A DNA stretch of 64,000 nucleotides from Salinisphaera sp. LB1. Its GTDB lineage: Bacteria > Pseudomonadota > Gammaproteobacteria > Nevskiales > Salinisphaeraceae. The stretch covers positions 3,100,001 to 3,164,000 of the forward strand of contig NZ_CP029488.1 of the NCBI RefSeq assembly GCF_003177035.1, in the 5' to 3' direction. Position 1 is the first letter of the stretch. Each line of letters opens with the position of its first letter. Both the position numbers and the translations under genes were made by a program. The notes under the pieces were generated by a model. The model searched no databases, was not told the origin of the DNA, and worked only from the letters and a program-made list of their open reading frames with translations. This document shows, in pieces, positions 27,290-36,550 of the stretch.

Positions 27290-27317
27290 TGGACAGCCGG
27301 CGGCGACGCGCTACAAT
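27290..27317 (+). promoter_or_regulatory. promoter of ftsB, likely giving a leaderless mRNA
   Basis: TGGACA (27290-27295) and TACAAT (27312-27317), each 5 of 6 consensus, are 16 nt apart. Initiation about 7 nt after the -10 falls on the A of the ftsB ATG (27324), and no Shine-Dalgarno is present between them. Confidence 0.55.
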
Positions 27318-27323
27318 CGAGCC

Positions 27324-27656
27324 ATGTATCGCGTTGCCGTCATTGCGCTGGTCGTCGTTCTCGCGGGTCTGCAATACCGGCTATGGATCGGTGACGGCAG
27401 TCTGGCGCAGGTGCACCATCTGCAAACGATGCACCAGAAGATCGTCCGGGAGAACAAGAACGACCGCGAGCGCAACAATGCCATGCAGGCCCGGATCAAT
27501 GACCTCAAGTCCGGCGTGGGCGCGACCGAGGGCCGGGCGCGGGTCGAAATGGGCATGGTCAAGCCGGGCGAGACATTCTTTTTGACCGTGCCCGACGAAT
27601 CCGCCCCGACGAAGGCGTCGCACGCCGCGTCCGGCAAGACCGCCAGCGCCGGCTGA
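27324..27656 (+). CDS. ftsB: cell division protein FtsB
   Basis: Bitopic inner-membrane protein of the FtsQBL divisome complex. The 110-residue product has one N-terminal membrane helix (VAVIALVVVLAGLQYRLW), the family motif LWIGDGSLAQV, then a coiled coil (about residues 35-70) and a GMVKPGETFFLTV segment. Position after eno is conserved. ispD and ispF, which usually follow, are absent: truD begins 7 nt later. Confidence 0.92.
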   Translation: MYRVAVIALVVVLAGLQYRLWIGDGSLAQVHHLQTMHQKIVRENKNDRERNNAMQARINDLKSGVGATEGRARVEMGMVKPGETFFLTVPDESAPTKASHAASGKTASAG

Positions 27657-27663
27657 TCGCGGG

Positions 27664-28737
27664 ATGGATTATCTCAACGGCGACGCGGTCGACGTCGCCG
27701 CCTTCGCGCATGTCGAATCCGGACCGAGCGCAAGCGGTTGGCTGCGCGGGTCTCCGGCCGATTTCCGGGTCGAGGAAATCTGTGATGTCGAGCTGTCCGG
27801 CGAGGGCGAGCATGTCTGGCTTTGGGTGGAGAAGACCGGGCTGACCACCCCGCAGGCGGTCGAACGACTGGCGGCTGCCATCGGTGTGCCGGCGCGCAAC
27901 ATCGGCTACAGCGGCCTCAAGGATCGCCATGCCGTGACCCGGCAATGGTTGTCGCTGACTTGGCCGATCAAGCAGGCGCTGCCGGCCTGGCCCGCGGACG
28001 ACGACTTGCGCGTACTCGAGGCGCGCCGCCACGGGCGCAAGCTTCGGCGCGGTACGCACCGCGCCAATCGCTTCGATATCGTCGTGCGCCAGGTCGACGG
28101 CCTCGACGCGACAGCGTTCGCGGCCCGTGTGGCGCGGGTGCGGCGCGACGGTGTGCCCAACTATTTCGGGCCGCAGCGGTTCGGCCACGGCGGCCGCAAC
28201 ATCGCGCTGTCGCAGGCGTTGTTTTCCGGCCGTCGCTTGTCGCGCGGGCGGCGCAGTTTCGCCCTGTCGGCGGCCCGTTCGCTGATCTTCAATGCGGTGC
28301 TGGATGCGCGCCTTCGAGCCGGCGTGTGGCCCGGCCCGCTGACCGGGGATGTCTTCATGCTGGCCGGATCACGCAGTGTGTTCGCCGCCGCCGACACCGA
28401 GGAATCCTGGGATTCACTCATCGCCCGCGCGGCACATGGCGATATCGAGCCCACCGGGCCCATGCCGGGACGTCGGCGGGATGGCGCGGTGTTGCCTTCC
28501 GGGGCCGCGGCCGAGATGGAAAATTCCGTTCTGGCCGATTTCCCGGGTTTCTGCGACGGTCTGGCGCAATTCGGCGTGGACGCCGAACGGCGCGCCCTTC
28601 GACTGCCCGTGAAAGGGCTCGAGGCCGCGGTGGAAGGCGACGACATCCGGCTTTCATTCACGCTGTCTGCCGGGGCCTTCGCCACCAGTGTGATCCGCGA
28701 GCTGGTCCGGGCCGAGGACATGGCCGGTCGCGGTTGA
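27664..28737 (+). CDS. truD: tRNA pseudouridine(13) synthase TruD
   Basis: Isomerises U13 in tRNA-Glu. The 357-residue protein contains the catalytic-Asp motif NIGYSGLKDRHAVTRQW near residue 80, PNYFGPQRFGHGG near 165, and C-terminal SFTLSAGAFATSVIRELV. It is downstream of ftsB and normally would be preceded by ispF. It converges on the smr gene with a 16-nt gap. Confidence 0.95.
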   Translation: MDYLNGDAVDVAAFAHVESGPSASGWLRGSPADFRVEEICDVELSGEGEHVWLWVEKTGLTTPQAVERLAAAIGVPARNIGYSGLKDRHAVTRQWLSLTWPIKQALPAWPADDDLRVLEARRHGRKLRRGTHRANRFDIVVRQVDGLDATAFAARVARVRRDGVPNYFGPQRFGHGGRNIALSQALFSGRRLSRGRRSFALSAARSLIFNAVLDARLRAGVWPGPLTGDVFMLAGSRSVFAAADTEESWDSLIARAAHGDIEPTGPMPGRRRDGAVLPSGAAAEMENSVLADFPGFCDGLAQFGVDAERRALRLPVKGLEAAVEGDDIRLSFTLSAGAFATSVIRELVRAEDMAGRG

Positions 28738-28753
28738 GGCCCATGACCGGGGC

Positions 28754-29308
28754 TCATGTCTTGCGCAGCAGGACATAGAGCGCGCCGGTGCCGCCGTCGA
28801 CCGGCCGGGCTGAGGCATAGGCCAGCACTTCATCCCGTTGCCGCAGCCAACCGGCCACCTTGCCCTTGAGTACCGGCCCGCGGTTGCCGGAACGCAAGCC
28901 CTTGCCATGGACGATGCGCACGCAGCGATAGCCGCGATCCAGCGCCTCACGCAGGAATTCGCTCAGGCAGTGGCGGGCCACGTCGACCACCATGCCATGC
29001 AGATCGATTTCCGCCTGGCAGCGATAATGCCCGCGGCGCAGGCGCCGGATGACGGCATGCTGGACACCTTCGCGGCGATGCACCAGATCATCGCCGGTTT
29101 CGATGTCCGGATCGGGCGGGGCGTCGACGAGAAGTTCCGTCATTACGGCGGCCTCGTCCGCCTCGCGCATGCGCGGGCGAGCCGAGGGCAGGGGGCGCTG
29201 CGGGGCGCGCCGGTTATGGCGGATATACGTGACCGGCCCGACCGCGCTGCGGAACAGCGCGGCTTCGTCCTCACTGATTTTGTCGTCGTCGCGATGCGAA
29301 GCGCTCAT
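28754..29308 (-). CDS. Smr/MutS-domain protein, SmrA-like
   Basis: Small MutS-related domain protein; such proteins nick DNA or RNA, and a stand-alone cellular role is not settled. The 184-residue product has an N-terminal region with [17 protein letters not shown] (SmrA-like) and then the Smr core with the DLHG motif and the HGKG loop ([10 protein letters not shown]). It ends in [10 protein letters not shown] start at ATG 29308 ([15 protein letters not shown]); an upstream in-frame start would add 11 residues. It is divergent from surE. Confidence 0.85.
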   Translation of the reverse strand: MSASHRDDDKISEDEAALFRSAVGPVTYIRHNRRAPQRPLPSARPRMREADEAAVMTELLVDAPPDPDIETGDDLVHRREGVQHAVIRRLRRGHYRCQAEIDLHGMVVDVARHCLSEFLREALDRGYRCVRIVHGKGLRSGNRGPVLKGKVAGWLRQRDEVLAYASARPVDGGTGALYVLLRKT

Positions 29309-29382
29309 GATCGCGTATCCCTGCCGCGCGGGCGGCGGCACAAAGTCAAGCCGGGCCTGTATGAGCTATGCTATCGGGCTGA

Positions 29383-29400
29383 GCGCGTGCTTGCACGCGC
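29383..29400. promoter_or_regulatory. 18-bp palindrome in the smr/surE divergent region
   Basis: GCGCGTGC-TT-GCACGCGC is a perfect inverted repeat 34 nt before the surE ATG. It could be an operator or an RNA hairpin in the surE leader. No regulator can be named. Confidence 0.3.
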
Positions 29401-29434
29401 ACGCGCGCCCGGATCAATTCGAGTCTGTGAGTAC

Positions 29435-30184
29435 ATGCGTTTACTACTAAGCAACGACGATGGATGTCACGCCCCCGGCCTGAGCGCGCTGCGCGCGGCC
29501 ATGGCCGCGGTCTGCGACGATATCGTCACCGTGGCGCCGGACCGCAATCGCAGCGGCGCAAGCAATTCGCTCACGCTGGAGCGGCCACTACGGGTGCGCG
29601 AGGTCGACGACAATGTCTTCGCCGTCGACGGGACGCCGACCGATTGCGTGCATCTGGCGACCACGGGGCTGTTTGATGAAGACGCCGATATGGTCGTCTC
29701 GGGCATCAATACGGGCGCGAACCTCGGCGACGATGTGCTGTATTCCGGCACCGTGGCGGCCGCGACCGAAGGCCGGTCGCTGGGGCTGCCCGCGATAGCG
29801 GTGTCCCTGGTGGGCGACGCCTGCGTTCACTACGATACGGCGGCGCGGGTCGCGGTGTCGATGGTGCGCCTGTTGCTGGCCCATCCGCTGCCGGCCGACA
29901 CCATTCTCAACGTCAACGTCCCGGATGTGGCATACGACGAGCTACTCGGTTATCGCGCCACGCGGCTGGGTTATCGTCATCGTGCCGAGAAGCTGATCGC
30001 CGACCGCGATCCGCGTGGACGAAAAGTGTACTGGATCGGGCCGGCGGGCGGGCAGGCCGATGCCGGGCCCGGCACGGATTTCCAGGCCGTTAACGATGGC
30101 TTCGTATCGATCACGCCACTGCAGATCGATTTGACGCGTCATTCCAGTCTGGCCCCGTTGGCCGACTGGCTGGATCGGCTGTGA
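29435..30184 (+). CDS. surE: 5'/3'-nucleotidase SurE
   Basis: Survival protein E, a metal-dependent nucleoside monophosphate phosphatase. The 249-residue protein starts [15 protein letters not shown] with the metal-binding Asp-Asp. It continues [48 protein letters not shown] and YWIGP. It overlaps pcm (TGATG). A frame extending back to 28838 overlaps smr and is spurious. Confidence 0.96.
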   Translation: MRLLLSNDDGCHAPGLSALRAAMAAVCDDIVTVAPDRNRSGASNSLTLERPLRVREVDDNVFAVDGTPTDCVHLATTGLFDEDADMVVSGINTGANLGDDVLYSGTVAAATEGRSLGLPAIAVSLVGDACVHYDTAARVAVSMVRLLLAHPLPADTILNVNVPDVAYDELLGYRATRLGYRHRAEKLIADRDPRGRKVYWIGPAGGQADAGPGTDFQAVNDGFVSITPLQIDLTRHSSLAPLADWLDRL

Positions 30185-30867
30185 TGATCGATCCGGACAA
30201 GCATCCCCACGTGCGCGGTTTCGGCATGGCCTCGGCGCGCAGCCGGGCGCGCCTGATCGCGCGTCTCGAGCAGCTCGGCATCCGCGACGAACGCGTTCTG
30301 GCGGCGATGAATCGCGTGCCGCGGCACATGTTCGTCGACGAGGCCATGACCAGCCGGGCCTATGACGATACGGCGCTGCCGATCGGCTATGGCCAGACGA
30401 TTTCACAGCCCTATATCGTGGCCCAGATGACGAGTCTGCTGCTGGCCGACGGGGTGCCCGACCATGTGTTGGAGATCGGCACCGGCAGCGGCTACCAGGC
30501 GGCCGTGCTGGCCGAACTGGTCGACACGGTTTATACCGTCGAGCGCATCAAGCCGCTCTACGACCAGGCGCGGCGCCGGTTTGCCGAGCTCGGTTATCGC
30601 AATATCCGGGCGCGGGAAGCGCGCGAGGATGTGCTCGGGCTGCCCTCGTACGGCCCCTTCGACGTGATCCTGGTGACCGCCGGCGCCGAGGCGTTGCCAA
30701 CCTCACTCTGTGCGCAGATGGCCGAGCAGGGCCGCATGATCGTGCCGGTGGGCGATACCAGCGGCGCCGGCCAGCGCCTGGTGGTGGTGCGCCGTCAGGG
30801 CCAGTCGTTCCAGCGCGAGGATCTCGACCCGGTGAGCTTCGTGCCCCTGATCGAAGGCCACGACTGA
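30184..30867 (+). CDS. pcm: protein-L-isoaspartate O-methyltransferase
   Basis: Repairs isoaspartyl damage in proteins using SAM. The 227-residue protein has the PCMT start region ERVLAAMNRVPRHMFV, TALPIGYGQTISQPYIVAQM, and the SAM-binding VLEIGTGSGYQAAVLAEL. It overlaps surE at its start (GTG 30181 is an alternative) and the next gene at its end (TGATG). Confidence 0.96.
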   Translation: MIDPDKHPHVRGFGMASARSRARLIARLEQLGIRDERVLAAMNRVPRHMFVDEAMTSRAYDDTALPIGYGQTISQPYIVAQMTSLLLADGVPDHVLEIGTGSGYQAAVLAELVDTVYTVERIKPLYDQARRRFAELGYRNIRAREAREDVLGLPSYGPFDVILVTAGAEALPTSLCAQMAEQGRMIVPVGDTSGAGQRLVVVRRQGQSFQREDLDPVSFVPLIEGHD

Positions 30868-31442
30868 TGTGGCGCCGGCTCTACGCGGCCGTGGTCCGCG
30901 CCGCGGGGCACCGGCATGCGCAGGGCGGGCTGGTGGCCCTGGCCTTCGCCGAGAGTTCGTTCTTTCCCATTCCGCCGGACGTCATGCTCATGCCGATGAC
31001 GCTGGCCCGGCGCGAACGCTTTGTCCGCTATGCCGTGCTCGCCACGCTCGGTTCCGCTGCTGGCGGCGTGTTCGGCTATCTGATCGGCGCGCTGTTCATC
31101 GAACAGATACTTCCCTGGCTGGATAGTGTCGGCTATGGACAGGGTTACGACACGGTCCGGCGCGGGTTCGCCGAGTACGGCTTCTGGACGGTTTTGTTTG
31201 CCGGCTTTTCCCCGCTGCCCTATAAACTTTTTACCATCGCGGCGGGTGCGCTCGACATGCCGCTGCTGGCCTTTGTGCTTGCATCGATCGCGGGGCGCGG
31301 CGCACGGTTTTTTCTGGTCGCCGGGCTCGTGCGCTGTCTCGGGCCAGTGTTCGAGGACCGACTACTCAAGTATCTGGACTGGATCGGATGGATATTCGTC
31401 GTCTTGGTCGTGACCGCCTACCTGGCTTATCGCTTCGTCTAG
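30867..31442 (+). CDS. DedA/VTT-domain membrane protein, YqaA-like
   Basis: Integral membrane protein of the SNARE-associated (VTT/DedA) family; relatives include lipid scramblases and transporters, but the substrate of YqaA-type proteins is not known to me. The 191-residue product has family motifs FAESSFFPIPPDVMLMPM near the N-terminus and FAGFSPLPYKLFTIAAGAL near residue 115, plus four or five hydrophobic helices. A yqaA-like gene between pcm and nlpD is common outside the enterics. Confidence 0.85.
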   Translation: MWRRLYAAVVRAAGHRHAQGGLVALAFAESSFFPIPPDVMLMPMTLARRERFVRYAVLATLGSAAGGVFGYLIGALFIEQILPWLDSVGYGQGYDTVRRGFAEYGFWTVLFAGFSPLPYKLFTIAAGALDMPLLAFVLASIAGRGARFFLVAGLVRCLGPVFEDRLLKYLDWIGWIFVVLVVTAYLAYRFV

Positions 31443-32347
31443 CGGCGGTGGCCATCGTTGTGATGGCGGGCTCGATAGTGATGGCCGGCTGTTCGATCAG
31501 CCGGGCGATGCGCCCCGACAGTTACACCGTGCAGCGCGGCGATACGTTGTCCGAGATCGGACAGCGTTACCACATCGACTGGCACAAGCTGGCGCGCTGG
31601 AATCATATCGGGCCGCCGTATCGCCTCGACGTGGGGCAGCATCTGACGCTCAAGCCCTATCCGCGGCTCGACTACGCGCATATGTCGAGTGTGCGCAATA
31701 CGCCGTCGAATCGATCGTCTGCGGCGCCGTCGAGCCAGTCCAATGGCCACGTCCAGCCGCTTAAAACGCCCGGCGCGCCCACGGTTACCCGCAATTCGGT
31801 GTCCACTGCGTCGAATCATTCGTCCGGCGCGAGCAAGCGGGCGCAGTCGAATGCCGGCGGCGCTGCGCACGGCGCGTCCCGGCAGTCGCATACGCAATCG
31901 CCGGAACAGCGCTCGATCGACAGCGCGAGCTCATCGGCCGCGACCCGGCATACGAAGGTCAAGGCCGGGGGCCCGAGTGCAGACGGCTGGCAATGGCCGG
32001 CCAGCGGCCCGTTGTTGCGGGCCTACGACCCGTCGGCGCGGCGACGCGGCATCGAAATCGGCGGCAAGGTCGGGGCGCCGATCCATGCCGCCTCCAGTGG
32101 CACCGTGGTCTACAACGGCTCGGGATTGAAGGGCTACGGCAAACTGATCATCATCAAGCACGACAAGCATTATCTGTCGGCCTATGGCTTCGTCGACAAG
32201 AGCTTCGTCAAGCAGGGCCAGACCGTCGCCGCGGGGGCGCATATCGCGAACATGGGGCTGGGCCCCGGCAACAAGCCGATGTTGCACTTCGAGGTTCGCA
32301 AGGATGGCGATCCGATCGATCCGCAGAAGGTCTTGCCCGATCGCTGA
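31388..32347 (+). CDS. nlpD: NlpD-type lipoprotein, LysM and degenerate M23 domains
   Basis: Envelope lipoprotein that activates amidases at the septum. From ATG 31388 there is a lipoprotein signal with two Arg-rich patches, a hydrophobic stretch and lipobox VMAGC. This overlaps the preceding gene by 55 nt; a later GTG/ATG (31448 or 31463) would avoid the overlap but lose the basic N-region. A LysM repeat (SYTVQRGDTLSEIGQRYHI) follows, then about 100 residues of Ser/Ala/Thr-rich linker, then an M23 domain. The domain has lost the zinc ligands (RGIEIG and MLHFEV replace the HxxxD and HxH motifs), as in amidase activators. Confidence 0.88.
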   Translation: MDIRRLGRDRLPGLSLRLAAVAIVVMAGSIVMAGCSISRAMRPDSYTVQRGDTLSEIGQRYHIDWHKLARWNHIGPPYRLDVGQHLTLKPYPRLDYAHMSSVRNTPSNRSSAAPSSQSNGHVQPLKTPGAPTVTRNSVSTASNHSSGASKRAQSNAGGAAHGASRQSHTQSPEQRSIDSASSSAATRHTKVKAGGPSADGWQWPASGPLLRAYDPSARRRGIEIGGKVGAPIHAASSGTVVYNGSGLKGYGKLIIIKHDKHYLSAYGFVDKSFVKQGQTVAAGAHIANMGLGPGNKPMLHFEVRKDGDPIDPQKVLPDR

Positions 32348-32350
32348 ACA

Positions 32351-32378
32351 GGCCCGCGCACTCTGGTAGTGCCGGGCC
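32351..32378 (+). terminator. hairpin after nlpD
   Basis: GGCCCG(C)GCACT (32351-32362) pairs with AGTGCCGGGCC (32368-32378): 11 bp with one bulge and a 5-nt loop, 4 nt past the nlpD stop. There is no T tract, so termination efficiency is doubtful. rpoS, usually the next gene, is absent. Confidence 0.4.
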
Positions 32379-32479
32379 AGCGAATCTGGCAGACTCCGTC
32401 GTTTGACCGATTGCCACCGGCATCGGCCAGGCATACCTCCGCCGCCCGTCGTGCGGGCGACCCAACCGCTTGAACCAAA

Positions 32480-33688
32480 ATGTCCGACGCTTCATCGAAA
32501 TCCAACTTCGTACGCATCAATCGCCTACCGCCGTACGTGTTCGCGATTATCAACGAACTGAAGCAGGCCGCCCGAGCGCGCGGCGAGGACATCATCGACT
32601 TCGGCATGGGCAATCCCGATCGGCCCACGCCGCCGCATATCGTGGAGAAACTCACCGAAGCCGTGCAGCGCCCGGATACGCATCGCTATTCGGTCTCGCG
32701 CGGCGTGCTGCGCCTCAGACAGGCGATCTCGGCGTGGTACAAGCGGCGCTATGACGTCGACATCGATCCGGAGAGCGAAGCCATCGTCACCATGGGCTCG
32801 AAGGAAGGGCTGGCCCATCTGATGCTCGCCATCCTGGAACACGGCGATCAGGTGCTGGTGCCCAATCCGGCCTATCCGATTCACCCCTATGGCGCGGTGA
32901 TCGCGGGCGCCGATGTGCGCCACGTGCGCATGATGCCGGACACGGATTTCTTCGCCGAACTGGAAAGAGCGATCAAGGAATCCTGGCCGCGGCCGAAGAT
33001 GATGCTGCTGAACTTTCCCAGCAATCCGACCACGCAGTGCGTCGAGCTGGAATTCTTCGAACGCATGGTCGCCATGGCGCGTGAATACGATCTGTGGATC
33101 GTGCAGGATCTGGCCTATGCCGATCTGACGTTCGACGGTTACGAAGCGCCGTCGATCCTGCAGGTGCCGGGGGCGAAGGACGTCGCCGTGGAATGCTTCA
33201 CGCTGTCCAAGAGTTACAACATGCCGGGCTGGCGTGTAGGCTTCATGTGCGGCAATCAGGAACTCATCGCCGCGCTCGCGCGCATGAAGTCGTACCTGGA
33301 CTACGGCATGTTCACGCCGGTGCAGGTGGCGGCCATCGCGGCACTCAACGGGCCGCAGGATTGTGTTACCGAGATCCGGGATCTGTACGAAAAGCGCCGC
33401 AATATCCTCTGCGACGGGCTCAACGAGATCGGCTGGCCGGTCGAGCGCCCCAAGGCGACCATGTTCGTCTGGGCGCGCATTCCGGAGGCGTACCAGCACA
33501 TGGGGTCGCTGGATTTCACCAAGAAGCTGCTGGCCGAGGCCCATGTGGCGGTGTCCCCGGGGGTCGGTTTCGGTGAATACGGCGACACGCACGTGCGTTT
33601 CGGCCTGATCGAGAACGACCAGCGCACGCGACAGGCGCTGCGCAATATCAAGCGCATGTTCCGGCGCGACGGCGTCGAATCTGCGTAA
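32480..33688 (+). CDS. alaC: alanine transaminase AlaC-type aminotransferase
   Basis: PLP-dependent class I/II aminotransferase, predicted to make alanine from pyruvate and glutamate. The 402-residue protein has [15 protein letters not shown] near the N-terminus, the Schiff-base lysine in [14 protein letters not shown] (about residue 244), and C-terminal [20 protein letters not shown]. The alaC-hom-thrC order is familiar in Pseudomonas- and Xanthomonas-like genomes, which supports AlaC over other aminotransferases. Confidence 0.88.
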   Translation: MSDASSKSNFVRINRLPPYVFAIINELKQAARARGEDIIDFGMGNPDRPTPPHIVEKLTEAVQRPDTHRYSVSRGVLRLRQAISAWYKRRYDVDIDPESEAIVTMGSKEGLAHLMLAILEHGDQVLVPNPAYPIHPYGAVIAGADVRHVRMMPDTDFFAELERAIKESWPRPKMMLLNFPSNPTTQCVELEFFERMVAMAREYDLWIVQDLAYADLTFDGYEAPSILQVPGAKDVAVECFTLSKSYNMPGWRVGFMCGNQELIAALARMKSYLDYGMFTPVQVAAIAALNGPQDCVTEIRDLYEKRRNILCDGLNEIGWPVERPKATMFVWARIPEAYQHMGSLDFTKKLLAEAHVAVSPGVGFGEYGDTHVRFGLIENDQRTRQALRNIKRMFRRDGVESA

Positions 33689-33734
33689 TGCGGGCGCCGC
33701 CGCGCGCCTGACCAGAACACGTGCGCGGCGCGCA

Positions 33735-33755
33735 GGGCTTTCAGGCCCGTTTTTA
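33735..33755 (+). terminator. weak intrinsic terminator after alaC
   Basis: GGGC (33735-33738) and GCCC (33745-33748) form a 4-bp stem followed by G and five T residues. It is short, so readthrough into hom is likely. Confidence 0.35.
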
Positions 33756-33818
33756 GTGCATCAACCAGGATGACCGCACCCGGCGTCGGGCGCGGCTCGC
33801 AAACGAGGAACAGTCACG

Positions 33819-35135
33819 ATGATGGAACCGGTCAAGGTCGGCGTACTCGGCCTCGGCACCGTGGGTGCCGGTGTGGTCAATCTGCTCGCGCGCAACGGCG
33901 ACGAGATCACGCGGCGTGCCGGTCGAGAGATTCGTGTGACCCGGGCGGCGGTGCAGAACCTCGAGCGCGCGCGTGAATGCGATACCGCAGGCATCGATAT
34001 GGGCACCGAGGCCCGCGCCATCGTCGAGGATCCGAATATCGACGTGGTGCTGGAGCTGATCGGCGGCGACAGTCTGGCCTACGATCTGGTCATGGCCGCG
34101 ATCGCCAACGGCAAGCACGTGGTCACCGCCAACAAGCACCTGATCGCGCTGCACGGCAACGAGATCTTCGCCGCGGCCGACGCGGCCGGCGTGGTGGTGT
34201 CGTTCGAAGCGGCGGTGGCCGGCGGCATTCCGATCATCAAGGCAATCCGCGAATCGCTGGCCGCCAACCGCATCGAATGGTTGGCCGGGATCATCAACGG
34301 CACCGGCAACTTCATCCTCAGCCAGATGAAGTTCGAAGGCATGAGCTTCGAGCAGGCGCTGGCCGAGGCGCAGAAGCTCGGCTTCGCCGAGGCCGATCCG
34401 ACCTTCGACGTCGATGGCATCGACGCCGCGCACAAGCTCGCTATTCTCGGCAGCATCGCCTTCGGCATCCCGTTGTCGTTCGACCGCATCGTCACCGACG
34501 GCATCCGCGGCATCGGCGCCGACGATATCGAGTACGCCGAGGAACTGGGCTACCGGGTCAAGCACCTGGGCATCGCCCAGCGCCAGGCGACCGGGGTGGC
34601 GATGCGCGTGCATCCGACACTCGTGCCCGAGCGTGCGCTGCTGGCCAATGTCGAGGGCGAGAAGAACGCGATCATGGTTTACGGCGACGCCGTGGGCCCG
34701 ACCGCCTACTACGGCGCCGGCGCCGGCGCCGGGCCGACGGCTTCGTCGGTGGTGGCCGACCTGATCGATACCGCGCGCATGATGAGTGTCGACCCGAGCG
34801 GACGCGTGCCGCATCTGGCCTTCCAGCCGGACCAGATTACCGAAGAGCCGATCCTGGAGTCGCCCGATTTCATCTGCGGGCATTATTTCCGTGTGCAGGT
34901 GGCCGACCGGACCGGCGTGATGGCGGAGATCACCCGCCTGCTGGCCGAGCTCGAAATCGGCATCGAGGCCATTCTGCAGAAGGATCCGCCGACCGCCGAG
35001 GATGACGCACGCGTGATCATCATCACCAAGCCGGCCCGCGAGGGCACGCTAACCGAGGCGCTGGATCATATCCGCGCGCTGCCGACCACGCGTGACGGCG
35101 TGGTGCATTATCGCGTGGCCGAATTCGAGGACTGA
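33819..35135 (+). CDS. hom: homoserine dehydrogenase
   Basis: Reduces aspartate semialdehyde to homoserine for Thr and Met. The 438-residue monofunctional enzyme has the Rossmann motif VGVLGLGTVGAGVV, VTANKHLIA, the homoserine-binding NGTGNFILSQM, and catalytic FAEADPTFDVDGIDAAHKLAIL. A C-terminal ACT domain (from about residue 350: YFRVQVADRTGVMAEI) is likely threonine-sensitive. GAGGAA precedes the double ATG at 33819. thrC follows after 2 nt. Confidence 0.96.
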   Translation: MMEPVKVGVLGLGTVGAGVVNLLARNGDEITRRAGREIRVTRAAVQNLERARECDTAGIDMGTEARAIVEDPNIDVVLELIGGDSLAYDLVMAAIANGKHVVTANKHLIALHGNEIFAAADAAGVVVSFEAAVAGGIPIIKAIRESLAANRIEWLAGIINGTGNFILSQMKFEGMSFEQALAEAQKLGFAEADPTFDVDGIDAAHKLAILGSIAFGIPLSFDRIVTDGIRGIGADDIEYAEELGYRVKHLGIAQRQATGVAMRVHPTLVPERALLANVEGEKNAIMVYGDAVGPTAYYGAGAGAGPTASSVVADLIDTARMMSVDPSGRVPHLAFQPDQITEEPILESPDFICGHYFRVQVADRTGVMAEITRLLAELEIGIEAILQKDPPTAEDDARVIIITKPAREGTLTEALDHIRALPTTRDGVVHYRVAEFED

Positions 35136-35137
35136 CA

Positions 35138-36547
35138 ATGTCGAGCCAACAGGCCGAGATACGTTACATCAGCACGCGCGGCGAAGCGCCGGCGCTGAAT
35201 TTCGAAGATGTGGTGCTGACCGGTCTGGCGCCGGACGGCGGCTTGTACGTGCCGGGAACCTTGCCGCAGTTCTCGCGCGACGAACTGGCCGCGATGGCGG
35301 GGCTACCCTACACCGAGATCGCGTTCCGGGTGATGAAGCCATTCGTGGGCGATGCCATTGCCGACGCCGACTTCAGGCGCATCATCCAGGACACCTACGC
35401 CACCTTCAATCATGATGCGGTGGTGCCGCTCAAGCAGCTGTCGCACAACCATCATCTGCTGGAGTTGTTCCACGGGCCGACGCTGGCCTTCAAGGATGTC
35501 GCCCTCCAGCTGCTGGGGCGCCTGCTCGATCACTTTCTCGCCAAGCGAGGCGAACGCGGCGTGATCATGGGCGCGACCTCGGGCGATACCGGCTCGGCCG
35601 CTATCGAGGGCTGCCGGGCCTGTGATCAGCTCGATATTTTCATCCTGCACCCGCATGAGCGCGTTTCCGCGGTCCAGCGCCGGCAGATGACCACCGTGCA
35701 TGCGTCCAATGTGCATAACATCGCCATCGAGGGCGATTTCGACGACGCCCAGGCCATGGTCAAGGCCAGTTTCGCCGACCAGGGTTTCCTGAAAGGTCGG
35801 CGCCTGATCGCCGTCAATTCCATCAACTGGGCGCGCATCATGGCCCAGATCGTCTATTACGTGGCCTCGGCGGTCGCACTCGGCGCGCCGCAGCGCGCGG
35901 TGGCGTTCACCGTGCCGTCGGCGAATTTCGGCAATCTGTTTGCCGGCTACATCGCCTATCGCATGGGGTTGCCGGTCAAGCAGTTCGTGATCGCGACCAA
36001 TGCCAACGACATCCTGCACCGCACGATCGCCGATAACGATTTCTCGCGCCGGGCGCTGCAGGCCACGCTCGCGCCGTCGATGGACATCGTCGTATCGTCG
36101 AATTTCGAACGCCTGTTGTTCGAAGCCTACGGACGCGACAGCGCGGCGGTGCGCGATCTGCTGGATCGCTTCGCCGACGGCCGGGCCGTGATCGACGACG
36201 CGCCGCTCGCCGCGTTGCGCCGGCTGTTCTCGAGCGACAGCGTCGACGACGACACCATCATCGAGGTGATTCGCGAGGCCTATGCGCATACCGGGGAATT
36301 GCTCGATCCGCATACCGCCACCGGCTACCGGGCGGCCAATCGCTGCCGCGCCGATGCCACCACGCCCATGATCACCCTGGCCACCGCCCATCCGGCCAAG
36401 TTCGAGGCGGCCATCGTCCGGGCCGGTTTCCCGGGCGCGCCGCTGCCCGAGGCGATGGCCGACTTGATGTCGATCGAGGAGCGCTTCGACATACTTCCCG
36501 CCGAACTGGCCGAGGTCCAGGCCTACGTCGCCGCCAAGCGCCGCTAA
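35138..36547 (+). CDS. thrC: threonine synthase
   Basis: PLP enzyme converting phosphohomoserine to threonine. The 469-residue length and the motifs YISTRGEAP at the start, GLAPDGGLYVP, HGPTLAFKDVALQ (PLP lysine) and GATSGDTGSAA match the bacterial class with an N-terminal extension domain. It forms an operon with hom; no thrB is present in the window, so homoserine kinase must be elsewhere. Confidence 0.96.
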   Translation: MSSQQAEIRYISTRGEAPALNFEDVVLTGLAPDGGLYVPGTLPQFSRDELAAMAGLPYTEIAFRVMKPFVGDAIADADFRRIIQDTYATFNHDAVVPLKQLSHNHHLLELFHGPTLAFKDVALQLLGRLLDHFLAKRGERGVIMGATSGDTGSAAIEGCRACDQLDIFILHPHERVSAVQRRQMTTVHASNVHNIAIEGDFDDAQAMVKASFADQGFLKGRRLIAVNSINWARIMAQIVYYVASAVALGAPQRAVAFTVPSANFGNLFAGYIAYRMGLPVKQFVIATNANDILHRTIADNDFSRRALQATLAPSMDIVVSSNFERLLFEAYGRDSAAVRDLLDRFADGRAVIDDAPLAALRRLFSSDSVDDDTIIEVIREAYAHTGELLDPHTATGYRAANRCRADATTPMITLATAHPAKFEAAIVRAGFPGAPLPEAMADLMSIEERFDILPAELAEVQAYVAAKRR

Positions 36548-36550
36548 GCA

